Shown in pieces: positions 33,113 through 46,101 of a stretch of 64,000 nt of DNA; positions within the stretch are counted from its first letter, which is position 1, and the number at the start of each line of letters is the position of its first letter. The stretch is taken from assembly GCA_027604005.1 (NCBI GenBank), contig JADGJT010000056.1, positions 19,809 to 83,808 of the forward strand. The letters are read 5' to 3'. Source of the stretch: Dinochytrium kinnereticum (taxonomy: Eukaryota; Chytridiomycota; Chytridiomycetes; Chytridiales; Chytridiaceae). Made by a program: the position numbers and the translations under genes. A model generated the notes under the pieces. It had not been told where the DNA came from and did not search any database. It was given only the letters and a program-made list of their open reading frames with translations.

Positions 33113-36100
33113 ATGATGCTTCAGGATACCATTCAGGAGGTTGAAGAGGCGTTCAAGGATTACGAGAACGTGCACCCTGACGGCGAGGAGGCCGAGAGGG
33201 TGTCGTTCCTTGTTGCTTCAGGAAGGAACAGTGCGGATGCGTTCTTCACCAGTGTCTCGGAGCTACAAGGGCTGACGGAACCATCGATATCCGATCGACT
33301 GGGCAAGGCAATGCGAACTCATATTAAAGAGGCGGCTCTGAAGATGGATTCTGCTCTGCGTCGAGAGGTCGATAAGCTTCTGCAGAATGTTATAGAAGAA
33401 ATGAGTCGAGTCTTGGAAATATCTAGCGATCACAGCGAAGAAGAGATTTCGTGCCTTAAGGACGAACTGATCTCTACTGCAAGGCGTATGCACTTCGCAG
33501 AAGATATCGAGACCGGCTTCACAGATATTCAGTCTAGCCTAGCAGTTAAGGTGTTTGCTTTATATACAGATCTTGTCGGGCATGCTTCGGAAAAGGTTGA
33601 GAGTGTCGTTGATTCGCACCTACGCTCTGCCCTCCAAGACATGCAGAAATTAAACCCTAAAACGATGGATACTATACCCACGGGTGACAACGGACATGAG
33701 CATGTGGAGCCAACGCCACCCCCTATTGTTCCGCGGCCTCAACCACCGGTACCAACTCCAAGGCCAGTGTCTCACCCCGTGGATAATTTACCTTCAACGC
33801 TCCCTATAAAGCCACGCCCAATGTCTGTTGCGGTCGTTGAGAGCGCACCAACACCATCTTCATCCCTTCCCGAGTGTAAGTGATCTTTACTGTAACACTC
33901 GTATGTTTCTGACTATACTTTACTTTTTAGCACCTCGCAAGGCTGGCTTTGCTGCGGACTTGAACCGAATGCTCGCTGTGCCTCCCAAGCCTCAAAAGCC
34001 CATCAGAACCGACGACGCTGATCCACCCCATCATTCTGCAACTGACCTAGTTTCTTCGCAAACTAATGATGAGATTTCCGGAACGGAATCCTTGGAGGAG
34101 ACCTCGGCTGTGACTGCAGAGTCGCCTTTATCGCCATCTGAGGAGCAGGTTAAGACTGCTTTATCTGTTCCCATTGACATCGCGAGTGTTTCTCCACACT
34201 CTCCTGCTTCGGCTGTGCCTGCCACCCCAGTTACACACATGAAGCCGACGCCTGTTATTGTCCCCCCGCCCGCTGCAGTGCATGCACCACAACCTGCCGC
34301 TGCCACTCACGCGGCCGCTCCTTCCATAGCACCCCCGCCGAAGAAAAAGGGCGTGTTCAAGGGTATTCTTAGCAGCTTAACCAAATCGAGGCCTAAAGCA
34401 GCACGCAAGGGTTCTAGCAAGACCGCCGACGCGGACGAGGAGGTAGGATGCTACCAAGCTTTGTTTTGAGTTTACTTGTTTTTGTATTGATTTATCATTA
34501 TTAGCCTGTTATGGCAGAAAGCTCCGGTTCTATTAATGAGGTACCGGCTGGTTTATCGTCTAATGATATGCATGAAGCTTCCCCGGAGGCTTTAAGGGAG
34601 CACATTGATGATCAGTCTGGTAACGCTGGTAACGCTAGTTCGCCGAGGAGATCTAACCCTCCGGCGATAGTATCTGGCCCATCAAACCCTCATGGTGACC
34701 CTGAAACTGAAAGCAGGAAGAGTATTTACTCTGACGTTGAAGTGCCAGGGAGCCACTCTTCAGACTTGGATGCAGCAGAACAAAGTCAGAGTATTGTTTT
34801 AAATGAAAACCGGAAGAGCATTGTGGAGACGGAGGAAGCTCCTACTTTACAAGAATTGCCGACTACTCCACCCCGTCCAGTTCCACGGCCTCGGCCTGCC
34901 CCGCCTCCGCGAAGGTTGGTATCTGAAGAACAGCCACTTTCGATTGAACCGCAGGAGCCGATACCGCCGGAACCAAGCCCGCTTTCCCACGTTCCGCGCC
35001 CACCTCGTCCCGCTCCTCGTCCCTCCTCGATGGCATCTAACGAAACCATTGATCGTTCAAGTATTCCATTGGAGCATCGAACCAGTGTCTCAGATTTACG
35101 AGCTGATACAAAGCATGAAGGCGCTCCGGAAGCTCCCACAGAAGAGGAAGCTCATCCGGATGGATCTGAAGGAAATATCGCACGGTCTAGGAAGATTCCC
35201 GGTGTATTCATGAATCAGCAAGGCCATGGCGCGATGGCCGCGCTTGCTTCGGCAATGACAGGACGTCAAGCTCCACCACGTCCACCAAAACCTACTCCTT
35301 CTCCTGCGACACATCAACATGATTCGGAGGAGTCTATTCCCCATGAGACTGAGGAAGTTCCATTTTCTGCGGTACGTTCGTTGCCCTCTGTTTCTTATCT
35401 TGCGTTTGTTTGCGAAACGCCTACTAAGCATTCGCCTTATTGTACAGACACGTTCGGGGCCAACATTTCTTTCAAACGAACATCTCGAAAATCACGATGG
35501 AGATAGTCCTAGCCAGGTCAGTACCATATTCTTTTCTTAAATATTGACTTTGACTAGCCCACTTGGATGCCACCAGCACTGGTTTGATTGTGAATATTGT
35601 ACATTTTTGACCATTTTTAGGGCCTAAAGAAGAAGGAAAACTCGGTCAGCGGTGATGACAAGGCGATTGAAAAGGTTTTGTTTATCTGTATTTCGTTTGT
35701 TTAGTTGTGTGTTTCGCTTCTTCCTTCTTTTTTGATATTGCGCTTTATATTTCTTTTTTTTGCTTACCCATATATTTTAGAATGCGATTGAGTGGTTGAA
35801 CACGCATTTGGCATCGAGAGATATTCATATTGATAACTTGTACACATCACTTATTGACGGACTGAACTTAATTTACGCTTTGGAGGTTTGGTTGTCTGAA
35901 GGAGTATGGAATACTTACTTTTTGCTAGGCTTGTACAGGGGAATCAATTGGAAAATATAACAAGCGTGCCATGCTTTCAGTCCATAAAATTGATAACATA
36001 GCCGTTGCCCTAAATTTTTTAAAGAAGAAGGGAATTGACACTCAATTCCTAACCCCTCAAGGTTAGAATTTTGATCGAGTTTCCGAACATTAACTTCTTT

Positions 36101-36173
36101 TCAAGATATTATGAACGAGGATAGGTCGAAAATATTGACTCTCTTCAATTACATTTTGAAAGTCCTGAAATAA
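33113..36173 (+). CDS. Proline-rich protein with a C-terminal calponin-homology (CH) domain
   Basis: Eight exons (33113-33875, 33931-34442, 34505-35371, 35448-35516, 35621-35674, 35781-35885, 35929-36061, 36106-36173) give 856 residues. Residues 1-190 are predicted helical and acidic (MMLQDTIQEVEEAFKDYENV). Residues 200-720 are low complexity with many PxxP motifs (VPRPQPPVPTPRPV, TPPRPVPRPRPAPPPRR), likely SH3 ligands. The last 110 residues are one CH domain: AIEWLNTHLASRDIHIDNLY, SLIDGLNLIYALE, ACTGESIGKYNKRAMLSVHK, then LNFLKKKGIDTQFL. Single CH domains bind actin weakly or serve as adaptors. Its architecture suggests a cortical actin or endocytic adaptor (inference). The TAG acceptor at 35928 is required; the CAG ten bases later breaks the frame. 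Confidence 0.85.
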
Positions 36174-36390
36174 TGATCTTTCTTTCATTGATCTCTTTTA
36201 TGAAGGGTTACCTCTTAATTTGTGATTTCCTTTGTTATTGTTTTTTTTCTTCTTTTCTTTTTTGGCCTGTTATATCGAATTTATTCTTGGTCGCATGCAT
36301 GTCTTTACAAATTTGGCCTCTTTTCTGCTTTTATTGTTGTTATTAAGATAGCATATGCTTGAAATAGATAAGACTGAATTGAACAATTTT

Positions 36391-39300
36391 CTACAAGTTC
36401 TCCCTTGGCACCGACACTTCATCGGTTGGGGGGTCGAATAGCGATATCCTGACTTTTGGGATATGGGTTCCAAGCCGGACCCTTCGATCTCTCTCCCACT
36501 CTTCCCACCTGATAAGAAATTAGTATTTGGCTTCCAAATTCAAGAACAAATGGATAGGAAAGCTTTGCTAGAGAGATGAATCTGACCTTCTGAGCTCGAC
36601 GGTTTCCGGATCGAACCTTCCTTCTTTTTCACCGTGATGCTCTCCTTTCCCCTCTCCTTCAATCTTTCGGGTTTCACCCCAACTAAAGTCGTCAAAATGC
36701 CAAAAGGCATAGACGGGCAGAACAAAGTTCCAAACTGGAAGTGCAAGCAGATACACCAGCATCCAGCCAACGTAAACCAGTTTCGCGCTAGTGATAACAA
36801 TCAGAAATCCTGGCAATCCCAGTATGGCCACAAGCATCAGCACCGGAATGATCTCGACGCTCCCCGCAAGTATCAGTTTTATGATAATATAGATTGTAAA
36901 GGAAATGGCCGCGGGCAAGACAACAGTTCCTAGTAGCTCAAGCTTGATGATTGATAAGTAACGCTATATGTGTAGAGAATAAACGAAAGACATGGAATCA
37001 CCACTTACCAAGACAACAAACTGCATGCTAAAGCAGAAAACTCCACAGAGATCTCTGACAAGCACTAACTCCAAAAGATTATGGATCGTTGAATTAATCC
37101 ATCTCCTTCTCTGGCTGAGAAGCACCTTGAATTCGTCTGGGACAACCGTCCTGCATATCGCCTTCGGAACAAACACCATTTTCCGCTTTGGGAAAGTTCG
37201 AAGCATCAGGGTAGACAAGAATCGATCTTCTCCTAATAGCAACAGGTTCTTCTTGTGCAGAGTATCTACGACATTCTCTGAATACTCCTCAACGATATCG
37301 GGATTGACTAAAATCGGCACGAAGTATCCGTCAGGCCCCTTAGGTGCCTTGACCCGAAACATGCAGAAACACCCCGGAAGGCATGTGACTCCTCCAAAGA
37401 CTGACTCAAACGCTTTCCCAAGGTGGTGGGAGATGTAGTATTCAAAAACCTGAATCATCGAAACCCAGGAATCCGTCTTATTCGATATTCTCGTTTCTCC
37501 GCACAGCCCCATGATTGATCCATCACTTTTCATTGCCTTAATCATATGGAAAAGTGCCATCTCGTCAACTTTGGTATCCGCATCAACCATCAAAATATAC
37601 TCATAGACGTCTGGAGTCATAGAGGTGATGTGATTGATCCTATAAAACAATTCGAAATCCAACTCCGTCATCAGATCATCAAACACACATCGGCTTAGGA
37701 AGTTCATCAAAATAAGTTGAGAGTCACGTTTTCCCTATAAGTGCAAGATCGTTAGCGGCGGTTCATATAATAGCAAGTCTTCTTACTCTATTTCCAGGCT
37801 TTTTAGAGGTGGCTTCATCGGCAGTTCCGCATTTTACAACAACGATGGTTGGAACATCACCCGAGGCGACTTTATAGTAGCCAGCATGCTGAAAATCATA
37901 AATTTGTTTGCCAGATGGGACGTTAAGAAAAACTTACAATATAAGCTTGATTATGCTGCTTGCTGCCGTCAGCAATGGCAACGTAAGACACGGGATGGGC
38001 TTGAGGAAGATCCTCGTCCATGTGCATCATATCCAATATCGTCTCGGGCGTCGATTTGCTATTACCGCTCCCAGTGATCATACCATCCGCAACTACAAAC
38101 AGCAGCTTTCGGGACTGTGCATATTTTGCAGACGCCAGAGAATCAAGAGTGGACCTGATTGATTCTTCTCCTTCGGAATAGCAGGTTACCAGCATAATAA
38201 CAAAAGGATCTTCCTCGACCTCTGCAACCTCGTTACTTCCGCTCACACCTTTATAGTGATTCGCCTCAGATCTGTTACGACCTGGCGATCGAGAGTACTT
38301 TGAAGAAAGACACCAGTAGAATGCCAAAGCAATCATGAATCTTGAAAAGACAAGACTGAGGATAGTAATTAACGATACCGTGAGAATAAGATCGGCGGCA
38401 AAGCAGCCCGGAGTTACTTTATCCACATATCCGACAGTATAACGCGATTGAAAGCAAAAAACCGCATTTATCGTCTCTTGACTAAAGTAAAACGCTTTCG
38501 TCCCATCCCTGCCTATGCTGGCCAAAAGCGTATTGAAGGCCGTCGAGTTTTCCGCGAAGAGCTTCCCCCGGTTAGAGCTTTGAAGAAATGGATATGCATT
38601 CATAACAATCCCATTAAATGCAAAAAAGGCTTGATCTCCCGTAACATTCGCAATGTTGTTCCACTCAAAGTAGATCTTTTGCTTTGGAAGATAGCGTAAT
38701 ACGTTGACATCTGGGCATGAGGAAAGATCGCTAGGTATCGCAGGTGATTGCGGCGAGAATCGAATGCGACAGTCGTAACCATCCAAGTGAAGAAATTGGG
38801 CGCAATAATCATAAGTTGGACGAAAAAGCTTGGTAATGTCTCGTCCCTTCCAGGACTCATTCAGCTCCAGTTTGAAAGGTGACTCAATAAGCTTTTTAGC
38901 AACGGAGCGATAGTTATAGGCGAATCCAGAGACGATGACTGAGTCATCCAGATATGTTTTTGAAATGTTGGATGGTTCAAAGAACTTGATGCTATCGCCA
39001 TATGTCGTTGGGCAGAGTGTGAGCTTCAAACCGAATGTCAAAAAGCCCACCAGGAAGCACCAGAAGAGAATGATCATGCATAGTGCGACCTGGGTGTATC
39101 GTTAGCAAGGCACGGAACAATGTATCATCTGATTTACCTTTTCTCTCCAGGCTTGCTGGACAGCTGGGTTCTTCATGCCGAAAAATCGAAGTATCGGCGG
39201 GAAAAAGCAGCATGTGAGGACTCGAGAAAACCAAACCCAGGAGTTGCATGGGCAAGCCCTTAGCTCCTCCGGTGTCTGGTCAACATACACCGTACTCGCA

Positions 39301-39651
39301 ACCGTTCTTGGGAGTGATGGATTTCGATTCGAGGTTGCCCCTGGTTAACCAGTTAGGAATCTTTCAGGGCTACTGAATGAACAAACCGATACGAGCGGCT
39401 GGTGGTCCTGCTGAAGGGTTTCGAAGCATTGATCTAACACGGCGATGTCGCTCGGGGCGAGTAAGTGTCCCTCTCCGCACAGATGATGAGAGGTTGTCCG
39501 TCATTGTCCTCACCCCTGGAGTGCCATCTCCGAAGCTCAGAGCTGTGCTCCTGGGGCGGGGTGACAGCAAACTGCTTGCTTGTGGATGTCCATCCTGAGA
39601 CCTTACGCCTGCCTGCAAGAAGCCCCCCAGATCCTTACTCCTTCGGGGCAT
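36391..39651 (-). CDS. Chitin synthase, Chs3-type (class IV)
   Basis: Seven exons (39651-39387, 39340-39138, 39089-37938, 37888-37787, 37734-37009, 36942-36587, 36508-36391) give 973 residues. The basic N-terminus has [19 protein letters not shown], typical of Chs3. Two N-terminal membrane segments flank an extracytoplasmic loop. The GT2 domain shows [57 protein letters not shown], the acceptor [11 protein letters not shown] and the [13 protein letters not shown] signature, followed by C-terminal helices. The enzyme polymerises UDP-GlcNAc into chitin at the plasma membrane. No myosin motor or cytochrome b5-like domain is attached, excluding class V. The start at 39651 is the only ATG in frame; an upstream exon cannot be excluded. 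Confidence 0.93.
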
Positions 39652-39894
39652 TGTGGCTTCTCAAGATGCAAGCAGCCTGGTGCTGTAGTGCAGTTGATGC
39701 GTTTCGTTGGTGCTGCTGATCGATGTAAGGAGTCACCGAGGGCCCGTCCTGTTTTGCTTCGTCCTGCCACTGTGCTAGTTATTAATACTCGTTTTCTCCG
39801 ACCCCATCCCGCCAGCCAGTGCTTGTCCTGGTCCTGGTTTTCGGACTTGTTCCCCTTGTCATTTCGGGGTGTAATGAAAATTTTATTTGGCTTG

Positions 39895-41408
39895 TCAAAG
39901 GATGATTCTGTACTTGATAACTTTAGGTACAATGTTCACAACGACGCGTCCATCAAATGACAGCGACGCAAAGATCCACGGGTCCGCATTGCTCCACGCG
40001 ACACTGTTTACGCTATCCTCGTACTCGCGGTAGCTCGATACCAGAGAGTCAACATTGCTATGGGGCGTTAGAAGAAGGCACGCGATATGTGATACCCACC
40101 CGGATTGAGAATCATGAGCTTTCTCGCCTAGGCTTTGAATGAGATCCTCATCCTCGGAATCAATTGTATCGTGACGCAAAGGTGTTGAGGATACGGAAAC
40201 AATGTTTTCAAGATTGACCTTGCAGTCTGCTCCCGAAGTCAGCAGAAGTTGATCGTGGAATCTATTGAAGCATGCCGAAAGAACCCTAATTGATCGCTAT
40301 TAGAAGCAGCTAAAATATATAGGATACCAGAATGAATGGTTTTTCAAGCTTTTGACAGGATTCTTCCCATTTCGTGTATCCCAAATTCGAACGTAACCAT
40401 CTTCTCCTCCCGTGCATGCAAAATATTGCTTATTCGGGTTAAAATCTATGGTTGTGACTGAGCCAATATGCGCATTTCGGAGAGCAAAAGATTGTCTTTT
40501 CACGTTGAGACTAATATAAGAATGAGCTACGCACTTGTTTGATTTGATATCCCAGCCAATAACGTCCGTTGAAACTCCCATAGCAAATCTGCTCGATGTA
40601 TGCGGGTCCCATGCCCCACATTCTAGCATTGGTGTCACGCCGCAGCTTTCGACTTGCGACGACACATCTAATTCCACGTCAAGCTGAGTGAGGTTCAGTC
40701 AGAGTCTGAATCAAGAATTAAACTGTCACTGACCTGAGCTGACGACAGTGAGTTTTCCAACGTAAAGATCTTGACTCGACTCGAGTGGAGTGTGGCAATG
40801 CGTCCTAGCTGTGAAGAAACCTCCCAAAATGCTCTTCATCACGTGTATCAATAATGAAATCGCTCATTCAGATTCCGATGGCTCACCGCTTCACAGACTC
40901 ACTCCCGTCGTCAATTTGTATTAGTTCACTCAAACTCCCCATCTGGTTGGCCAAGCGCCCCTGATCATCCGTCACTAGCGCACCTAACATCCAGATGGAC
41001 GCTTTTCCTTGGCCATTTTTGGTGTTATCTTAAGAGGCAGAGTTCAGCATCAATCACAGACGATGAATCAAATACCAGAGTGTGTTGTAAGAACCATGTC
41101 AGGTCGTGAAGGGCAGGGGACCAAAGACATGATCTTATCTGGATGCTTGAATGTCTGCCATGATATTTCAAACTCGTCTTCGTCAAAGTCTAAAATGTAA
41201 AGCTTGATTGTGGTTGTTGACAAAACCAAGTAATCCTAAAAACCAACCTCGTTTTCGTCCTTTGAGCTGTAAGTACCAACAAAAAAGCGATTGCGATCTG
41301 TCTCAGCAAGCTGCGGCGCGATGCATAGCGACTATATATTAGCAGTGGCTCAAGGGCAGCGGATAGTACTTGATGCTTCAATCCAAAGACACAGCTCCGC
41401 TCTTCCAT
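39895..41408 (-). CDS. EIPR1: EIPR1/TSSC1-like WD40 protein
   Basis: The minus-strand gene, about 390 residues, starts MEERSCVFGLKHQ. After a 38-nt intron it continues SLCIAPQLAETDRNRFFVGT. Blades include ASIWMLGALVTDD, NAHIGSVTTIDFNPNKQYFA, CTGGEDGYVRIWDTRNGKNP, VKSLKNHSFW and the family-specific end EDSVNSVAWSNADPWIFASL, then KVIKYRIIL. EIPR1 forms a beta-propeller that binds the GARP and EARP tethering complexes and acts in endosome recycling and dense-core vesicle formation. Introns are among the shortest in the window. The start codon is 75 bp from that of the divergent NDUFAF7 gene. Confidence 0.9.
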
Positions 41409-41483
41409 CCTCGTCCAATTTTGAAGTCAGGACAGGGAAAATATTTTCTCCGCATCATTACCCTGCTCACCAACTTGCAAGCC

Positions 41484-43048
41484 ATGCATCTTGCTGGACG
41501 ATTGCGGTCTTTTCATTCCTGTGCAAGGAACATGGGATACTGGTAAACAATATATGATCTATATTTCCGACTTATGCATTGATCAGGGATAGCTTTCACC
41601 TGCGTCAAAAGTATAAGCAGTTTGAGCCAAAACCATCAACTCCTTTTGTTCGCATGGATCTGCCAACATTGATGTCAACATCAGAACCACCAGTCGGGGC
41701 TTCCATGCTGGCTCGAGATTTTATTCACAACTCTCTTTACAATCCACAATATGGCTACTTTTCCCGGAATGTGTAAGCTATACTTCTTTTGTCAAAGACT
41801 TATGAAACTCAGCGAGATCTTCAATCCTCCAGCGATCGACTTCCCCTCTATACGAGACATGTATCATTTTTTGGACCATGTGGCCGAGATTTATCAGACC
41901 GTCGATAACAATGATTTTGTAAATAACTCCTCTCGACAACTATGGCATACGCCTTCAGAACTTTTCAACGTGGGTGTCGATGTTTCCAGAAACGTTACCC
42001 GTTGTTGTCCTCCTTGAATTCACATTTTAACTTTTTTTTCGCAATAACTATTAAAGCCCTGGTACGGTTATGCCATTGCGAAACATATATCGAAGACTGC
42101 CACAGAAAAAGGCATATCAGACGTAAAGGTTTACGAAGTTGGGGGTGGAAATGGAACTTTGATGCACAATGTCTTAAGTTTTTTAAAGCAGCATGAACCG
42201 GATGTATTTCGGCGTACAACTTACACGATTATTGAAATCAGTCAAACTCTATCTACTAGACAAGCAAAGACTGCAAGAGAGTTCGCCGACAGAGTCCAGG
42301 TTGTTAATCAATCGTTCTTCGAGTGGGATGTTAAAGTCAACGAACCTGCTTTTGTTATGGCTATGGAAGTTTTCGTAAGTTTACTGGATTTAAAGAACTG
42401 GCTGACTTCTTGTAGGATAACCTATCCCACGACGTTATACGATATGACCTTGAGACGGGAGAACCATATCAGGGAGTCGTGCATATTGACGATGAAGGCG
42501 ACTACTGGGAAGGCTTTGAGTCTATAACGGACAGCAGCATTCAATCGTTTATGAACATTTACAAAAAGCATTCATGGAAGCCTTCCGTTCTGCCTTCTGT
42601 GCCTATGAGGCAACTACGAAAACTACTACCATTTGCCCCTAATTTGTCGAAACCTGAGTTTATCCCAACGATGTCTATGAAGTTTATGGAACAGCTTCGC
42701 GATTATTTTCCGAATCATATGCTCATTATCTCGGACTTCAACAATCTACCGAAGGCAGTTGAGGGAGAGTGTGGCCCGGTCGTCCAAACACGATACAATG
42801 GAATCATGATACCCTGCTCTACATATCTGGTTCAACCAGGATGGTTTGACATTTTTTTCCCAACAAACTTTTCTCGCCTCCAGCAGCTACATGATCATAT
42901 ATGCGGGCCGCGCCCGAAACATGGGGTTTGGACGCAGCATGCATTTCTTTCGAAATATGCAGACCTTGAAAAAACCAATACTCGTGCAGGAGACAATCCT
43001 ATGCTCTCTCTTTACGAAAATTTCAGTTTCTACACAACAAAAGAATAG
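41484..43048 (+). CDS. NDUFAF7: Mitochondrial protein arginine methyltransferase NDUFAF7 (MidA family)
   Basis: Five exons (41484-41542, 41587-41771, 41812-41969, 42057-42374, 42416-43048) give 450 residues. The first exon (MHLAGRLRSFHSCARNMGYW) is a mitochondrial presequence. The DUF185 methyltransferase follows: GASMLARDFIHNSLYNPQYG, WYGYAIAKHISKTATEKG, then the SAM-binding VYEVGGGNGTLMHNVLSFLK, YTIIEISQTLSTRQ, AMEVFDNLSHDVIRYD and a late DFNNLPKAVEG. NDUFAF7 dimethylates an arginine of NDUFS2 during complex I assembly, so it implies that the organism has respiratory complex I. The four introns are only 40-87 nt. It converges on the TBC gene with 177 bp between stops. Confidence 0.92.
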
Positions 43049-43225
43049 AATAGACATTTATGGGATATTTTTTATGAATTAGAATAGTCATTGAAGTTAA
43101 AAACTAAACTCCTTCGCACTTAGTACATGAAAAAAAGAACACTTGGTTAAGCTTATTTTAACTTCATTATTTGGAATCCAGTCATATTTACACATTCTCT
43201 ATTAATCTGAGCAAAAGGTAAATAT

Positions 43226-45039
43226 CTACTCTTTTAAGAAAGGCCAACCATTTTTGTTGCTACGCGAACGGTCTAACTCTTCCTGCAGTTCATTTATAAC
43301 CGACGCATCCTTTCCTCTTTCCTCCCGCAGTTTTTGAATAGTAGACTCAAATTCTGAAACCAGCTTCCGTATATCACGCAATCTCCTCTCTTCTGCTGTA
43401 CGAAGTGACTCGCGCAAGTTAGACACATCCCTGCTGAGCCTCGCGTTCTCAGCTAGTAGTCTCTGCGTCTCCCACCGCAATTGCTTCACTTCCATTTCAG
43501 AAGAACGTCGAGAGGTCTTTTCCGCCACATAGCTATTAATTAGATATGGGCTTATACAACAAAGCATGAACTTACTTGCGATTTATCTTTTCTAAAAGCT
43601 GGGTGGTGATAACGGTATCGAGCTCCATAGCATCTTGCACGACCTTTTCAGGATCATCTTCGTATATTTTATATAGGCGACCCCCCTTTAAGAACTCTAA
43701 AATTCCCTCTAGTTCTGATTCCCTTAGGATATTTTCCTTTACAAGGAAGAAGTAAGACGGTAACCAAGCATAAATATTCCAAAAGAGGCAAAAAAAAAAA
43801 AAAAAAGAAAGAATAAGAGGCGAACCTGATTTCTTTTCAAAATTGCAATACTGAATCGAAGCATTGTTTCCGTGGCGCCTTCCGCAAAAATGATATCGAA
43901 AATGCGGAAGACGAGAGGCAGTGGAAAATTATAGGTGAATAGCGTGAGAAACCACGGGGATGCATAGGTATCCGCCATAATGCTATTTTGAACAAAATGG
44001 CCGAACAGTCGCGGTAAATAGAGTCGGACCAGTTCGGAATGCTGATACAACAATAGGTGTAGTCCCGGCATTTGCGGCATAAACAGCGTTCGTAATCCAT
44101 ACTTTCGGACCGTATCCCGGGACGGGTTTTCTTCCATCAGTCTAACAAATAATGCAAACGCTTCGATTTCGGTCATCTGTTTGCGGTTAGATAGTAATCC
44201 TAAAAAATGAAGATAGAGCTGACATTTTGCAAGAGCAACGGCGCCACAACAAAGCTTAATCCCTGGCAGTAGCCGCATTCACGATCGAAAACGCTGTAGG
44301 CTTTTAAAAGATTAAAAAGGGATTTCTGACCCCTCCCGTCTTCATCTTTAAAAAGTTCCAATTTTGGAAACGTCCTGGGGATATCTCTCTTAATGATTCT
44401 CTCTGCACTGGAATCTTCTGTCAAAAGATTCTGGTATACATCCTCCAAAGCCCTTGGCTGTGCTCCAGCCATAATTTGCCAAATCTGATTCCTAAGATGT
44501 GGAGGCACACCTCTTCGAATCTTGGCAGTGAGAAGGCTTGTTAATTTCGATATGCAGCTATTTGAATCTTTTGCTTCACTGGCTTCTTCGAGGATGGAGT
44601 TCCAGAAAGAAGTTTCTTCCGCGTCGAGTGGTGAGGTCATTTTCGTGTGATATTGTGTTAGTGTTTGAAGTGTGGTGAGATCAGCCATGATCGCACCCTC
44701 CTCCACAAGGACGGACTTGGGGTCCAACCGCAGCGACGCATTCTCCTGCTCCAACAGCGCCAGTAGCTCGGATTCAGATGCATTAGAGTCCAGTCTTGAT
44801 TCATCTTTTCCATTTACGTAGAGCTCAGCGTTGTCTCTGCCATTAGGATGTCTTGATAACGGACGCTGGGACGAATTTTTCCCAGAACCAAAGGACGAAA
44901 GGAAGCCAGTCCACGTATTTGATTGGGAAATAACTGCTGGAGGTCTCTCGGGGCTTGATTCTCCTCCGTCCTTCAGACTCGAAGTTCGGGGGGCATAAAC
45001 AGGAATATTTACATTTATAGCACTTGAAGGAATCATCAT
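43226..45039 (-). CDS. TBC-domain Rab GTPase-activating protein (Gyp5/EVI5-like)
   Basis: The minus-strand gene is roughly 510 residues. A Ser-rich N-terminus and a short coiled coil precede the TBC domain: KIRRGVPPHLRNQIWQIMAG, the catalytic arginine in IIKRDIPRTFPK, YSVFDRECGYCQGLSFVVAP with the glutamine finger, then MTEIEAFALFVRLMEENPSR, LHLLLYQHSELVRLYLPRLF, ASPWFLTLFTYNFPLPLVFR and FDIIFAEGATETMLRFSIAI. The C-terminus is a long coiled coil ending WPFLKE, the Gyp5/EVI5 layout. It accelerates GTP hydrolysis on a Rab in secretory traffic. One intron near 43790-43808 has an A run on the plus strand next to the donor. Two adjacent Met codons start the protein at 45039/45036. Confidence 0.92.
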
Positions 45040-45250
45040 TGCAATAATTTTTCACTATAGTTCAGGGCTGAATGTCAAGAAATAAATAAAAAGAAGGCAT
45101 GCAGATGCTCACATAACAAACGCTTCAAAAACTAGAATTCTTTTTGTCCATCAACACCTGTCTTGTCTTCTTGGGGGAAGATGGCCTTTGCTTTTGTCTG
45201 TCCTGCAAATTTGTAAAGGAGGCAGAGGCGAGACATATAACAAATTTTGT

Positions 45251-46084
45251 ATGAACTCTGTCACAATGCAACCAATTCGCCTCACAAGTTTGGACGACAA
45301 GTTGGATACGTTTTTAGAGGGCGGATTTCGGACAGGATGCATCACGGAGATATTTGGAGAAGATGCAACAGGAAAGACACAGTTTGCTCTTCAGTTGAGT
45401 TTGAGCGTGCAACTCCCATTGGATGTTGGAGGTCTTGATGCTGGTGGGTGGTTGGGATCATACAATTTAAAACATGTGATATAAGGAGCCGCATTCATTA
45501 CAACGCAGCAGAAATTCCCGATCGCACGCTTTAAGCAGTTAGAAAGCCACATAAAACGTCGATTTCCTGGATGCCTGTCCAATGCTTCCGACAGTGTATA
45601 TATCATGCATGCGCAGTCGCTTGATGAGCTGGAACATGCAATTATGGAACGTCTTTCATATCTGTTTTCTGGATGCCGCATTCGCCTGGTAGTCATTGAT
45701 TCGATAGTGGCACATTTTCAATCCGAGACCATGTCAACCGATGCAAGGACAGAAGCTATTCAGAAGTCAGAAAAGCTATTCCGCATTGCCCAAAAGCTGA
45801 AAGTAATTGCTTCCAGTTTTAATGCTGTGGTGATCTGCATCAACCAAGCTGTCTCCCAGTTTGAAGGGAACCCTACCTCAAACACATTACCTTCTCAATG
45901 CAGAACAACCGCAGCCCTGGGACTGCCATGGGCAAACTCGGTGAACACTAGGCTACAGTTGTCACGGATTCATTCTCCAGATGAGGTCAGCAACGTTCGC
46001 TCGCTGGCAATCGTATTTGCTCCATATGCACCTCCTAGAAATTGTACTATTGTGATCAGCCCAGAAGGCATTTTCTACCAATAA
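45251..46084 (+). CDS. RAD51 paralogue (Rad57/XRCC3-like recombinase)
   Basis: Two exons (45251-45443, 45486-46084) give about 263 residues. LTSLDDKLDTFLEGGFRTGC leads into Walker A (EIFGEDATGKTQFALQLS); Walker B is CRIRLVVIDSIVAHFQSE; VICINQAVSQFEG and LGLPWANSVNTRLQLSR are the RAD51-paralogue L2-like and C-terminal strands. It helps load or stabilise RAD51 filaments in homologous recombination. The protein lacks most of the N-terminal helical domain. An alternative start at 45181 (MAFAFVCPAN) with an intron ending at 45289 would replace the first residues. The TAA overlaps AATAAA, and the next gene begins 17 bp later. Confidence 0.87.
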
Positions 46085-46101
46085 AATCCGAATGTTCGGA
46101 C

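Noticed and set aside
39580..39960. 126-codon plus-strand ORF between chitin synthase and EIPR1
   Set aside because: It overlaps the EIPR1 stop and the chitin synthase start antisense. The residue content looks random, and the region is better explained as promoter and 3'-UTR.
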